Positions 29,792 through 38,983 of a stretch of DNA of 64,000 nucleotides are shown piece by piece. Below the pieces are notes generated by a model. That model had not been told where the DNA came from, made no database searches, and saw only the letters and a list, made by a program, of their open reading frames with translations. The first letter of the stretch is position 1, and each line of letters starts with the position of its first letter. Location: positions 1-64,000 of the forward strand of contig NZ_JACLZI010000024.1 in NCBI RefSeq assembly GCF_014280935.1, given 5' to 3'. The position numbers and the translations under genes are program-made. The DNA comes from Aquibacillus kalidii (GTDB taxonomy: Bacteria; Bacillota; Bacilli; Bacillales; Amphibacillaceae).

Positions 29792-31268
29792 TAACTTAGC
29801 TGTGTTGCCGATTGTCATACCGATGATTGCCGGCATTCTACTCGCGTTTTTTCACAAAAAAATACCATTAGTAAGAAGCCTAGCTAAAATACTAACGACC
29901 ACAAATACGTTAGTTGTATTGTTTATTTGGTTATACGTTAAAGAAAATGGTGCGGTTATTCTTGAAACAGGGGGATGGGAAGCACCATATGGCATCATTT
30001 TAGTGGCAGACTTGTTGTCCATAACATTAGTATTAACGACAAATATCATTGGGATAGCTGCTGTGTTTTATGCTCCAGCATCTTTAAGTAAAAAACAAGA
30101 AGAATTTTATTTTTACACCTTCTTCTTTTTACTAATCACAGGAGTTTCTGGCGCTTTTATTACAGGAGACTTGTTTAACCTATTTGTATTCTTTGAAGTG
30201 TTATTGATGGCTTCTTATGCGTTAATTGTTCTTGGTGGCGGAAAAGTACAATTAAGAGAGTCCATTAAATACGTTCTAATCAATCTTTTTTCCTCTATGC
30301 TCTTTGTTACAGCAGTGGCATTTTTATACTCTGTAGTAGGAACTGTTAATATGGCACACATTGCTGAACGTGTTCAAGGTGTAGAACAAAAAGGAATACT
30401 AACAACCATCGGGATACTGTTATTTTTCGTTTTCGGTACAAAAGCAGCTTTATTTCCTTTGTATTATTGGCTACCAAAGCCTTATACAGTACCGAATCCT
30501 GTTGTCTCTGCATTATTCGGTGCCTTATTAACAAAGGTAGGAATATACTCTATCTTGCGCGTGTTTACGTTGATTTTCATTCACGATACCGACTTTACAC
30601 ATACATTCTTCCTTTGGATTGCAGGATTAACACTCATTTTCGGGGTCATAGGTGCCCTATCGACCAACAATATTAAACTCATTGTTGCATACAACATCAT
30701 TCCTGCGGTCGGATTTATGTTAATCGGTATTGCTATTTTCAATGAAACCTCTCTTAGCGGAACAGTCTATTACTTAATTCATGACATGATAATTAAGGCA
30801 GCATTGTTCCTTTTAGTTGGCGCTGTTGTCTATTTAACTGGTACGACTGATTTAAGAAAAATGAAAGGATTGATACACCACTATCCTTTACTCGGTTGGC
30901 TATTTTTCTTATCTTCCTTCGTATTAGCGGGTATTCCACCTTTTAGTGGATTTATAGGGAAACTTCAGTTACTCAAGGGTGCATTTGAAGAAGGAGAGAT
31001 CCTTATCGTAATTGTTGGATTATTAGCTAGTCTGTTAATCTTATTATCCATGATCCGCATCTTTATCCAAGCATTCTGGGGTGAAAAAGACGAAACAGTT
31101 ACCGTAAATAAAGCAGCTGCACGACGTTTTACGCTGCCAGTTGTGTTTTTATTATTCTTCTCTGTATTCCTTGGAGTTGGCGCTGAATTAATCTTCCCTA
31201 GTGTAGAACAGATAGCTGACTACTTAATGAATCCAGAAATCTATATACAATCCGTATTAAAGGAGTAA
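29784..31268 (+). CDS. mrpD: Na+/H+ antiporter subunit MrpD
   Basis: NuoM/NuoN-like antiporter subunit with about fourteen membrane helices. Conserved Glu in FVFFEVLLMASYAL near residue 137 and Lys in FGTKAALFPLYYWLP near 219 belong to the proposed ion path. 494 residues matches the family. ATG with AAGGGG upstream. Translationally coupled to mrpC and abutting mrpE. Confidence 0.95.
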   Translation: MISNLAVLPIVIPMIAGILLAFFHKKIPLVRSLAKILTTTNTLVVLFIWLYVKENGAVILETGGWEAPYGIILVADLLSITLVLTTNIIGIAAVFYAPASLSKKQEEFYFYTFFFLLITGVSGAFITGDLFNLFVFFEVLLMASYALIVLGGGKVQLRESIKYVLINLFSSMLFVTAVAFLYSVVGTVNMAHIAERVQGVEQKGILTTIGILLFFVFGTKAALFPLYYWLPKPYTVPNPVVSALFGALLTKVGIYSILRVFTLIFIHDTDFTHTFFLWIAGLTLIFGVIGALSTNNIKLIVAYNIIPAVGFMLIGIAIFNETSLSGTVYYLIHDMIIKAALFLLVGAVVYLTGTTDLRKMKGLIHHYPLLGWLFFLSSFVLAGIPPFSGFIGKLQLLKGAFEEGEILIVIVGLLASLLILLSMIRIFIQAFWGEKDETVTVNKAAARRFTLPVVFLLFFSVFLGVGAELIFPSVEQIADYLMNPEIYIQSVLKE

Positions 31269-31274
31269 ATGCTA

Positions 31275-31751
31275 ATGCCTTTTCAAATTCTCTTAAACAT
31301 TATCATTGCAGGTATGTGGATGTTTCTAAGTGAAAGTTACACTTTTTCTGCATTTATATCCGGCTATATAATTGGGATTCTGTTATTGCTCGTTCTACAA
31401 AGATTTATACCAGATGCCTTTTATATGAAACGGGTTGTAAAAGTAATTAAGTTAGTTTTATTATTTTTTAAGGAATTACTATTATCAAATATTGAGATTG
31501 TGAAGTTAGTTTATAAACCCAAACAAACTTTCGAACCAGGTATTTTTGCATTACCGACGGAATTAAAAAGTAACTGGGAGATCACAATCTTAGCTAATTT
31601 AATTACATTAACTCCTGGAACATTGTCTGTGGCTGTATCAGACGACAACTCCTTTATTTATATTCATGCCATGGATATAGGTGATAGTGAAGAATCGATA
31701 AACTCAATTAAAGACACGTTTGAAAAAGCGATTATGGAGGTGACACGATGA
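31275..31751 (+). CDS. mrpE: Na+/H+ antiporter subunit MrpE
   Basis: PF01899-type membrane subunit needed for stable Mrp assembly; the C-terminal part (ITLTPGTLSVAVSDD, IYIHAMDI) is typical. Start chosen at MPFQILLNI because AAAGGAG lies nine bases upstream and the 158-residue product matches B. subtilis MrpE; an ATG two codons earlier leaves only three bases of spacing. Overlaps mrpF by four bases. Confidence 0.93.
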   Translation: MPFQILLNIIIAGMWMFLSESYTFSAFISGYIIGILLLLVLQRFIPDAFYMKRVVKVIKLVLLFFKELLLSNIEIVKLVYKPKQTFEPGIFALPTELKSNWEITILANLITLTPGTLSVAVSDDNSFIYIHAMDIGDSEESINSIKDTFEKAIMEVTR

Positions 31752-32059
31752 GTGATTTAGTAAAATCAATGGATTCTGCTGTTGAAACTGTTTCCATCAT
31801 TTGTATTGTATTTATAAGCATATCTATTTTGATGCTTTTATACCGTGTCATTATCGGGCCAACAAATCCTGATCGCGCTGTAGCTTTAGACACAATTGGT
31901 ATCAATTTAATGGCACTTGTAGGACTGATTGCTATTCTACTGGAAACAACAAGATTAAATGACGTTGTCTTGCTAATCGGAATATTATTATTTATCGGTA
32001 CCATTGCGCTAGCAAAATTCTTAGAAAAGGGTGTTATTATTGATAGAGACTTGGATTGA
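31748..32059 (+). CDS. mrpF: Na+/H+ antiporter subunit MrpF
   Basis: Small three-helix subunit, PF04066 type, with GPTNPDRAVALDTIG near residue 38. 103 residues. ATG with GGAGGTG five bases upstream, overlapping the end of mrpE (ATGA-like junction). Confidence 0.93.
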   Translation: MSDLVKSMDSAVETVSIICIVFISISILMLLYRVIIGPTNPDRAVALDTIGINLMALVGLIAILLETTRLNDVVLLIGILLFIGTIALAKFLEKGVIIDRDLD

Positions 32060-32414
32060 CATTATTGTTGACATAGTTGTAATTATAAGTTTACTAATTG
32101 GCACCTTTTTTATATTTTCTAGTTCCGTCGGTCTGATACGGTTTCCTGATGTGTACACGAGGTTACATGCTGCAACAAAAGCATCTACACTTGGTGTTGC
32201 TGGTATTATGATTGGAGCATTTATATTTCTCTATATTGAACATCACATTGTTAGTGGTAAATTAATATTAGGAGTTATTTTTGTATTACTAACTGCACCA
32301 GTATCTGGTCACGTTATATCCCGTGCAGCACATCGAAGCGGCGTTAAACCATGGAGCAGAAACAAATTACAAGATGATTATGCTGACTCATTTAAGGATA
32401 ATTCGATTGAATAG
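32040..32414 (+). CDS. mrpG: Na+/H+ antiporter subunit MrpG
   Basis: PF03334-type subunit with GLIRFPDVYTRLHAATKASTLG near residue 34, the family signature. Start placed at TTG (MIETWIDIIVD): AAAAGGG lies eight bases upstream and the product is 124 residues, as in B. subtilis; a GTG three codons earlier sits in the ribosome binding site. Overlaps mrpF by 20 bases. Last gene before the operon terminator. Confidence 0.92.
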   Translation: MIETWIDIIVDIVVIISLLIGTFFIFSSSVGLIRFPDVYTRLHAATKASTLGVAGIMIGAFIFLYIEHHIVSGKLILGVIFVLLTAPVSGHVISRAAHRSGVKPWSRNKLQDDYADSFKDNSIE

Positions 32415-32422
32415 GTAATTAC

Positions 32423-32458
32423 AAAAGCTGTGAGGCGTTACACTGCCTCACAGCTTTT
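32423..32458 (+). terminator. Terminator of the mrp operon
   Basis: AAAAGCTGTGAGGC / GCCTCACAGCTTTT, 14-bp stem with an eight-base loop and a T-run. Confidence 0.95.
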
Positions 32459-32612
32459 TTTACCTATAAATCTTCTTATAACGTTTAAGTAATCCCGGTA
32501 TACCTAATTAACAAATAAATCCATTTGATAAATTTTATGTGGACAGGCACTTTTTGGGCTCTTACAACATAAGAATGATGTATAGGCTTAAGCCCAAATC
32601 AGCAGGAGGTGC

Positions 32613-33326
32613 ATGTGTTTGTCTACCATTCTAAGCGCACTAGCTTTACTCATTAAAGAGGCGTTATTCTTTGTATCTTACGTAAAAAATCATGCCTTTC
32701 CTCAGCCTTTATCATCAGAAGAAGAAGCCATTCAAATTGAAAAAATGCAAGAGGGTGATGAAGAAGCTAGAAACAAATTGATTGAGCATAATTTGCGTCT
32801 AGTTGCCCACATTGTCAAAAAATTTGAAAATACTGGAGAGGATACAGAAGATTTGATATCGATTGGAACAATCGGTTTAATCAAAGGAATTGAAAGTTTT
32901 TCTAGTGGTAAAGGTACAAAATTAGCAACGTATGCTGCCCGTTGTATCGAAAATGAAATATTAATGCATTTACGGGCATTAAAGAAAACAAAAAAAGATG
33001 TTTCCTTGCAAGATCCAATTGGTCAGGATAAAGAAGGAAATGAAATTAGTTTAATTGATATTCTAGAAGCAGAAAATGAAGATGTCATAGAGTATATTCA
33101 ATTGAACATGGAAGTTGCTAAAATAAGAGAATACTTAGACATTTTAGATAAGCGTGAAAAAGAAGTAATTATTGCGCGTTATGGCTTAAGCAATGAAGAT
33201 GAGTTAACACAAAGAGAAATTGCTAAAAAATTAAAGATATCTAGAAGTTATGTCTCACGAATTGAAAAGAGAGCGCTAATGAAGGTATTTCATGAGTATT
33301 ACAAAAAAGAAAAACAAAAGGATTAA
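32613..33326 (+). CDS. sigK: Sporulation sigma factor SigK (pro-SigK)
   Basis: Late mother-cell sigma factor controlling coat and spore maturation genes. A hydrophobic pro-sequence of about 20 residues ([15 protein letters not shown]), to be removed by SpoIVFB, precedes region 2 ([20 protein letters not shown]), then regions 3 and 4 with the HTH ([20 protein letters not shown]). The gene is continuous: no skin-type element splits it. AGGAGGT lies two bases before the ATG and eight before an in-frame TTG ([11 protein letters not shown]), so the real start may be the TTG at 32619. Confidence 0.95.
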   Translation: MCLSTILSALALLIKEALFFVSYVKNHAFPQPLSSEEEAIQIEKMQEGDEEARNKLIEHNLRLVAHIVKKFENTGEDTEDLISIGTIGLIKGIESFSSGKGTKLATYAARCIENEILMHLRALKKTKKDVSLQDPIGQDKEGNEISLIDILEAENEDVIEYIQLNMEVAKIREYLDILDKREKEVIIARYGLSNEDELTQREIAKKLKISRSYVSRIEKRALMKVFHEYYKKEKQKD

Positions 33327-33358
33327 GGACATCAACCCATTCGAAAATAGGCTTCTTG

Positions 33359-33367
33359 CATAGGATA
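33359..33367 (+). promoter_or_regulatory. Candidate SigK -10 element
   Basis: CATAGGATA fits the SigK -10 pattern CATANNNTA. It sits about 15 bases upstream of the AAGGTGG site of the next small gene. A matching AC at the right -35 distance is not evident, so this is tentative. Confidence 0.35.
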
Positions 33368-33395
33368 TAGTAAAAACCTTTAAGGTGGTGATATT

Positions 33396-33593
33396 GTGCC
33401 ATATTGGGGTTATGATTACTACTATCCTTATCAAGGCTTCGGATACGGATACCCAAACTATGAATTCGGTTATCCCAATTATTTTGATTATGGCTATAGT
33501 GGTGGTAGTGGCTTAGGATTTGCATTATTAGTAGTTGGCGTCGTACTCCTATTAATTTTAGGCGGCGGATATTACTATTTCAATTATCTCTAA
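33396..33593 (+). CDS. Tyr/Gly-rich small membrane protein, YjcZ-like
   Basis: 65-residue protein: a Tyr, Gly, Pro and Asn-rich first half (YWGYDYYYPYQGFGYGYP) followed by GLGFALLVVGVVLLLILGGG, a single hydrophobic helix similar in style to YjcZ-type sporulation proteins and coat-associated small proteins. GTG start with AAGGTGG at seven bases. Position just after sigK, with a SigK-like -10 element, suggests mother-cell expression. Exact family uncertain. Confidence 0.7.
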   Translation: MPYWGYDYYYPYQGFGYGYPNYEFGYPNYFDYGYSGGSGLGFALLVVGVVLLLILGGGYYYFNYL

Positions 33594-33604
33594 TCTAAAC
33601 TAAT

Positions 33605-33641
33605 AAAACCCTCTGATTCCATGTAAGAATCAGAGGGTTTT
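33605..33641. terminator. Bidirectional terminator
   Basis: AAAACCCTCTGATTC / GAATCAGAGGGTTTT, 15-bp stem with flanking A and T runs, between the convergent small protein gene and yrhC. Confidence 0.93.
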
Positions 33642-33879
33642 ATTGTTCGACCATTTCACTTAATTGGTTTTGCCATCTTTTTAGCAGGAAAGCAAACCAT
33701 GCGGCTAAAGATATACTAACCAACATTAAGATGATCAAAATACCGTATTTATCACTTGGTTCAAGAAATGTATTAATAATCATTCCCAAATAAAAGTAAA
33801 TACTCAGGATTAATAATGTAAACAGAAACCTACTGTAATCTTCTATTTTATCCTTCAGGTGCTTTGACTGCGAATTCAA
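33640..33879 (-). CDS. yrhC: YrhC family membrane protein
   Basis: 79-residue protein with two hydrophobic segments (about residues 17-37 and 44-64) and the pattern LKDKIEDYSRFLFTLL seen in YrhC. Function unknown; in Bacillus subtilis yrhC lies in the mtnN methionine-to-cysteine operon, and here it follows mtnN by 86 bases, which supports the call. TTG start with AAGGAGGGG. Confidence 0.82.
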   Translation of the reverse strand: MNSQSKHLKDKIEDYSRFLFTLLILSIYFYLGMIINTFLEPSDKYGILIILMLVSISLAAWFAFLLKRWQNQLSEMVEQ

Positions 33880-33965
33880 TATTATACCCCTCCTTCAGCC
33901 CTTATATGCATAATAACATAAAAGCAATCCAAAAAAGGGGTGTAAATGTTGGTAATAAAATATGA

Positions 33966-34664
33966 TTAATCTTGAATATTTGTTACCAGTTCGATTATTA
34001 ATTGTGCAGCATTAGTAGCTGCTTTATCTAAAAACGCATCAAATGATACGGAAGATTCTTTCCCTGCTATGTCAGATAACGCTCTAATTATGACAAAAGG
34101 TGTTTTATATTGGAAGCATACTTGTGCTATGGCAGCAGCCTCCATCTCACTTGCAAGCATCATTGGAAACTTACCTCTTACATATTCCACTCGCTTCTCG
34201 TCTTGCATAAATGAGTCACCAGTTGCAATTAAACCTGTAGTAGAGTTTATGGTGGTTAATTGCTTTGTAGCCTCCTCAGCAGCCTGTATTAAGGTTTCAT
34301 CTGCAATAAATGTTGGTGGCATTCCTGGAACTTGTCCGTATTCGTAGTTGAATGCCGTTACATCCACATCATGATGAACAACTTCAGTTGAAATGACAAG
34401 ATCTCCAACATCCAGATCCTTAGCAAATCCTCCAGCAGAGCCTGTATTAATTATTTTTGATGGTGTATAGCGCTCATGAAGGATAGTCGTCGCTAAGGCT
34501 GCATTAACCTTACCTATACCTGATTTAAGTAGCACTACCTCTTTCCCATTCAACTTTCCTACACTAAACCTGCATCCAGCAACATCCTCCTGCCTAGTTA
34601 GCTCCATTTTATTTTGTAATAATTTTACTTCTTCGTCCATTGCTCCGATTATTCCTATAGTCAA
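33966..34664 (-). CDS. mtnN: MTA/SAH nucleosidase
   Basis: Hydrolyses methylthioadenosine and S-adenosylhomocysteine, clearing by-products of SAM use. Family motifs [10 protein letters not shown] at the start, NTGSAGGF near residue 77, and [13 protein letters not shown] plus ALSDIA with the catalytic Asp near 198. 232 residues is normal. TTG start with AGGAGG ten bases upstream. Confidence 0.96.
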   Translation of the reverse strand: MTIGIIGAMDEEVKLLQNKMELTRQEDVAGCRFSVGKLNGKEVVLLKSGIGKVNAALATTILHERYTPSKIINTGSAGGFAKDLDVGDLVISTEVVHHDVDVTAFNYEYGQVPGMPPTFIADETLIQAAEEATKQLTTINSTTGLIATGDSFMQDEKRVEYVRGKFPMMLASEMEAAAIAQVCFQYKTPFVIIRALSDIAGKESSVSFDAFLDKAATNAAQLIIELVTNIQD

Positions 34665-34691
34665 TGTAAAAGTTCCTCCTTATATGTGTAT

Positions 34692-35402
34692 CTATTCTTG
34701 TATGTCTTGTGCGTCTTCTGTTGAGTCAGCATTTGAAGAATCATCTTCTCCAGCAAAACGGTCTTTCTGATCATTTTCTTTTAATTCTTCTACCAAGGTT
34801 GGTTTCCACCCCTGACCATCAGCCCAACTTACATAAACACGGTATATCTCTGTTTCGGCATTATTGGAAACTGTAGCGACTACAGATTGATCGTCATTTC
34901 CTCTTGTAACCCACCACTGAATCATATCATCAGGTGTTAAGTTTGTAGCAACCCGAACTGCACGCATCATTTCCTGCCAATCTTGAGATTCCGGTTCAAA
35001 GCTAACCACATGTTCACCTTGTTGTTCCGTTCCAACGGGCTGCCAATCTTTTTTATATGCTTTCACTACATTATCATCACTAGAAGGTACCGTCTCTAAC
35101 CCTTCTGACTCTATGTCTTCATTTACTTCAATACTTGCTTGATCACCTTGCTCCACATTGGCTTCACCTAGACTTGGTTCTGTAGTGTCCTCTTCAGTAG
35201 TCACATCTTCTTGATTATTTGATTTATCGTTTGTACCTACGCTTTTAGCCTGGTCTTCCTCATTTCCACCAAAAATAAAGAAGCCAATTAGTACAATAAC
35301 TAATACTCCTCCTATACTTCCTAGAATAGAAATGGCTTTTGTGTTTTTCCTCTTCTTTTCAAAGCGGTTTACTCTAGTATAGCTATTATAATCATCCGAC
35401 AT
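34692..35402 (-). CDS. yrrS: YrrS family protein (DUF1510)
   Basis: One N-terminal hydrophobic helix (about residues 24-44) after a basic cytoplasmic stretch, then a long acidic, low-complexity extracytoplasmic linker and the conserved C-terminal DUF1510 domain (WQEMMRAV, NLTPDDMIQWWVTRGND, VYVSWADGQGWKP). Function not settled; in Bacillus subtilis it neighbours pbpI and mtnN, as here. ATG with AGGGGAGG. Confidence 0.85.
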   Translation of the reverse strand: MSDDYNSYTRVNRFEKKRKNTKAISILGSIGGVLVIVLIGFFIFGGNEEDQAKSVGTNDKSNNQEDVTTEEDTTEPSLGEANVEQGDQASIEVNEDIESEGLETVPSSDDNVVKAYKKDWQPVGTEQQGEHVVSFEPESQDWQEMMRAVRVATNLTPDDMIQWWVTRGNDDQSVVATVSNNAETEIYRVYVSWADGQGWKPTLVEELKENDQKDRFAGEDDSSNADSTEDAQDIQE

Positions 35403-35586
35403 ACAAATACCTCCCCTAAATCTAATCTATATTATACTATGATACAAGCCATGAACCAATGATAGCATTTTAAAATATACAAAGTTTTCATGTCGAACTT
35501 CAACTACTTTTGACATATATGAAGGAGTTATTGAATAAGTATCTAATAATTACAATATGGAACCATTATAAGGAGCGTGTTGCGAA

Positions 35587-35835
35587 TTGAAAACAACAAA
35601 ATTTGATTGTAACCTTTGGGGACTAACTTCATTTGATCAAGTCAGTTATGATAAACACAACCACTTATTCGTAATCTATTTATTTGATGGTAGCCAATTA
35701 CAATTTTCTGAAGTTGATGAATCGATTGTATTTAAGTTTATACTTTCTGAGCAAAAAGAAGCTTTTTTATCCAATACCTTACTCAAAAATTACCCATATA
35801 TCCAATTGAAAAATTGGGTCTCCAACTTTACATAA
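35587..35835 (+). CDS. Small KTSC-like domain protein
   Basis: 82-residue protein. The spacing of VSYDKHNHLFVIYLFDGSQL, then hydrophobic EVDESIVFKFI and AFLSNTLLKNYPY resembles the KTSC domain (small beta-rich domain of uncertain, possibly RNA- or synthetase-related role), but conserved KTSC positions are not all present. TTG start; AAGGAG is about 11 bases upstream. It is the only plus-strand gene inside the minus-strand yrrS-pbpI block and ends in its own terminator. Confidence 0.6.
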   Translation: MKTTKFDCNLWGLTSFDQVSYDKHNHLFVIYLFDGSQLQFSEVDESIVFKFILSEQKEAFLSNTLLKNYPYIQLKNWVSNFT

Positions 35836-35845
35836 ATGGAGACCC
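35816..35845. terminator. Bidirectional terminator
   Basis: GGGTCTCCA / TGGAGACCC with T-rich DNA on both sides; ends the KTSC-like gene on plus and pbpI on minus. The stem overlaps the last codons of the plus-strand gene. Confidence 0.85.
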
Positions 35846-35852
35846 TCTTGTT

Positions 35853-37583
35853 TTATTTTTTTTGATCGGAAAGTAAATTACTGGCTACTTCCTTATATAT
35901 ATCGTACGTCTTTGCTTTTTCATAGGTTTGCTGTAAGTCGACGACAACCATAGCATATTTAGGATCATCTTTTGGGAAATATCCAACAAACCAATGGTTA
36001 TAGTGATCCTCTTTTCCCGTCTGGGCTGTCCCTGATTTGCCTGCAATAGGTAATGGCTTCAGCCGATTACCAGTACCATTCTCCACAACACCTTCTAGTA
36101 ATTTCTGTAGAGCTCCAGCTGTTTCAGGTTTTATCGTATTTTCTATCTCCTTATTAGATGTAAACTCTTTCATTGTCGTATTATTATTATATAAAATAGA
36201 CTTAACAACTGTAACCGGTTGTTTCAGGCCGTCACTCGCAATTGTGGCCATCATATTCGCCATTGCTAATGGTGTTACCTTTACTTCCTTTTGACCTATA
36301 GACGTTTGTTTGATCGCTTTTTCCACGTATGGATCATGCTCATTCCCCCAAACATGCCCTACCTCTTCATCTGGAAGTTGACTGAAATTATCATAATGAT
36401 AGACATCACCAGACCAACCAACTGGACCAAGTAAACCTAATTTATTTGCATAGTCATCAAGAATAGTCACGTTTTGATTTACTAGCTTATTTCCAATCTC
36501 AGCAAAGGTATAGTTGCAGCTTTGAGCAAAGCTTTGTTCAAAGGTAAGTGTACCTAGTTGTCGTTCAGAAGCCTCTTCTCCGTAAAGATCTAAATTACAA
36601 TTATAACTTGAGTTAATACTTTCTTGATCACTTTCAATTGCAGCAGCTGCTACTACCGTTTTGAAAACCGACCCAGGAAAATGAGTAGTTAACATTTGAT
36701 TTTTTAAAGAATCATTCTTATAGGGCTTGTCTAAGTTAATATTTGGTTTTGATACTAATGACAATACTTCTCGACTATCAATGTCTAAAAGTACTAGTCC
36801 ACCTTTCTCTACCTTATATTTTTCAAACACTTTCTCCACCATTTTCTGGGCTTGTGAATCAATAGTAGTTTGTATTTTAAGTGGATAAAAGGCATCCTGT
36901 GCTCCTGTATAACGTAAGTCCAGTCCTAAAAGAGGGTTACCCTTTGCATCAACATGGTACATAAGCTTTTCTTCCTTTTCCGATAGTAGAAAAGGGTCAA
37001 AGGTCTTTTCTATACCAGAAATACCGAGTGGTTGTGTTTTTCTTTGCTTGGAATCCCCTTCATAACGTTTATTAAACTGCTCTGGATTACTTCTAACAAG
37101 TCCTTGTAAATGGGTAGCTATTTTCGGGTCTTCCGATTCTGTTCTCTGTACTGCGACCATTCCAGGTATAGCGGCTTCTTTCAAAGTATTATATAAAGCA
37201 TCATCCACCTCTTTCCCTATTAATTCAGAAAGGTAGACAGGTTCTTTCTCATTCTTCAATTTTTGTTTCCAATTATAGGATAGGTCAGTCAATTCACTAG
37301 TAATATCCTTTGGTAAAGAAATAGATTGTAAAAAAGGAAATAGGACAACATCTTTTTTAATATCATTGTTTAACGGAATATTATTTCTATCTAGTAACAC
37401 ACCTCTTCCTGTAGACAAAACCATCTCACTAGATCGCTGTTCAACACTTTCCGCTAACAGATTTACTTTATTTGGTCCGTATTGTTCCGTAGAAATTAGT
37501 TGGATATCAACGAGCTTGTATAAAATATAGGAAAAAAATAGAATCATAATACTAGCCAATACAAGAACGCGTGATTTCTTCAT
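35853..37583 (-). CDS. pbpI: Class B penicillin-binding protein PbpI
   Basis: Monofunctional transpeptidase anchored by an N-terminal helix (about residues 5-22). An allosteric/dimerisation domain precedes the transpeptidase domain with the active-site motif SVFK near residue 304, SCN near 356 and KSGT near 516. 576 residues and position between yrrS and greA match YrrR (PbpI) of Bacillus subtilis. ATG with GAGGTGATAG. Confidence 0.93.
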   Translation of the reverse strand: MKKSRVLVLASIMILFFSYILYKLVDIQLISTEQYGPNKVNLLAESVEQRSSEMVLSTGRGVLLDRNNIPLNNDIKKDVVLFPFLQSISLPKDITSELTDLSYNWKQKLKNEKEPVYLSELIGKEVDDALYNTLKEAAIPGMVAVQRTESEDPKIATHLQGLVRSNPEQFNKRYEGDSKQRKTQPLGISGIEKTFDPFLLSEKEEKLMYHVDAKGNPLLGLDLRYTGAQDAFYPLKIQTTIDSQAQKMVEKVFEKYKVEKGGLVLLDIDSREVLSLVSKPNINLDKPYKNDSLKNQMLTTHFPGSVFKTVVAAAAIESDQESINSSYNCNLDLYGEEASERQLGTLTFEQSFAQSCNYTFAEIGNKLVNQNVTILDDYANKLGLLGPVGWSGDVYHYDNFSQLPDEEVGHVWGNEHDPYVEKAIKQTSIGQKEVKVTPLAMANMMATIASDGLKQPVTVVKSILYNNNTTMKEFTSNKEIENTIKPETAGALQKLLEGVVENGTGNRLKPLPIAGKSGTAQTGKEDHYNHWFVGYFPKDDPKYAMVVVDLQQTYEKAKTYDIYKEVASNLLSDQKK

Positions 37584-37642
37584 ACTATCACCTCTTCTTC
37601 AAGTATCAACTATAATTAGGTAAATTAAACTTCTCTAAACAT

Positions 37643-37680
37643 GAACAAGGTGTTTTGTCAGAAGACAAAACACCTTGTTC
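37643..37680 (-). terminator. Hairpin after greA
   Basis: GAACAAGGTGTTTTGTC / GACAAAACACCTTGTTC, a perfect 17-bp stem with a four-base loop. It lacks a long U-tract beyond the stem, so it may act as a terminator or as a 3'-end stabiliser. Confidence 0.65.
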
Positions 37681-37685
37681 GAAAA

Positions 37686-38162
37686 TTATTTAACATTTAC
37701 TATTTTAACGTTCATTTCTCCACCTGGAGTAGGCACTGTTATTTCTTCACCAATTTCATGTCCTAACAGGCTTTTAGCGATAGGTGAATCATTTGAAATT
37801 TTACCTTCAAATGGATCTGCTTCTGCACTACCAACAATGGTATAAGTTTCTTCATCTCCATCAGGTAACTCTTGAAATGTAATCGTTTTACCTAAACTAA
37901 CTATGTTTGGATTGTCATTATCATTCTCAATAATAACTGCATTACGAATCATATTCTCGACTTGTACGATTCTAGACTCGACAAAAGCTTGTTCATCCTT
38001 TGCTGCATCATACTCCGAGTTCTCGGATAAATCCCCAAACCCACGTGCTATTTTTATTCGTTCAACTACTTCTTGTCTTCTTTCTGTTTTCAAATAATGT
38101 AACTCTTGTTCTAACTTTTCTTTACCCTCTAAGGTCATATAGTAACTTTTCTCTACAGCCAT
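37686..38162 (-). CDS. greA: Transcription elongation factor GreA
   Basis: Rescues backtracked RNA polymerase by stimulating transcript cleavage. N-terminal coiled coil with the acidic tip motif ([16 protein letters not shown] near residue 41) and C-terminal FKBP-like domain ([16 protein letters not shown]). 158 residues. ATG with AAAGGAG. Confidence 0.97.
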   Translation of the reverse strand: MAVEKSYYMTLEGKEKLEQELHYLKTERRQEVVERIKIARGFGDLSENSEYDAAKDEQAFVESRIVQVENMIRNAVIIENDNDNPNIVSLGKTITFQELPDGDEETYTIVGSAEADPFEGKISNDSPIAKSLLGHEIGEEITVPTPGGEMNVKIVNVK

Positions 38163-38316
38163 TCCAAAACACTCCTTTTGATACCGACCAGATTCATTAT
38201 TTCATAACAAGTCCGTGTCATTCTACATTTATTTAACTATTTAACTATGTACATGACGGAATATTTACATTACTAACCAATACTATGGCAGATTTTTCAG
38301 TAATTTTCAATACTTT

Positions 38317-38955
38317 TTATTTATTTGTCTTACGATCAAGGATTGTCTGAATCTTTGTAGCCATTAAATCAATAGCTACGTGATTCTTCCCACCTTCTGG
38401 AATTATAATATCTGCATATCGCTTAGTTGGTTCTATAAATTGTAAATGCATTGGCCGAACAACATTTGTATATTGTTCTATGACGGAATCGATTGTTCTT
38501 CCACGCTCCTTAATATCTCTAAGAAGTCGTCTAATAATTCGAATATCAGCATCCGTATCCACGTACACTTTTATATCCATTAAATCCAATAGCCTTGGGT
38601 CTTCCAAAATAAGTATACCTTCTAATATAATTACTTCTTTAGGCTCTACTTCAATCACTTTATCAGAACGTGTATGTAGCTTATAATCATAAACTGGCTT
38701 CTCAATTGCTTTATGCTGTAATAAGCTATTAACATGTTCGATTAACAAGTCATTATCAAATGCGAGTGGATGATCATAATTTGTATTTAAACGTTCTTCA
38801 AGTGGAATGTCTGATTGATCCTTATAATAATAATCTTGTTCAATAACAAGAATAGATTTATCTGCAAATCGCTTGCAAATAGACCTAGTAACAGAGGTCT
38901 TACCTGATCCAGAACCTCCCGCAACTCCGATAACAACTGGTTTTATACTATCCAT
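38317..38955 (-). CDS. udk: Uridine kinase
   Basis: Phosphorylates uridine and cytidine in pyrimidine salvage. P-loop [12 protein letters not shown] near residue 8; the DHPLAFD and [12 protein letters not shown] motifs bind substrate. 212 residues is normal. ATG start. Follows trmR by 28 bases; in Bacillus subtilis two peptidase U32 genes lie at this junction and are absent here. Confidence 0.96.
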   Translation of the reverse strand: MDSIKPVVIGVAGGSGSGKTSVTRSICKRFADKSILVIEQDYYYKDQSDIPLEERLNTNYDHPLAFDNDLLIEHVNSLLQHKAIEKPVYDYKLHTRSDKVIEVEPKEVIILEGILILEDPRLLDLMDIKVYVDTDADIRIIRRLLRDIKERGRTIDSVIEQYTNVVRPMHLQFIEPTKRYADIIIPEGGKNHVAIDLMATKIQTILDRKTNK

Positions 38956-38983
38956 ACTTACCTATCCCTTCAACATTCTTTCT

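Noticed and set aside
32568-32576. CATAAGAAT as a SigE -10 element for sigK
   Set aside because: Resembles the SigE pattern only partly and no matching -35 was found; SigE control of sigK is expected from biology but is not shown by this motif.
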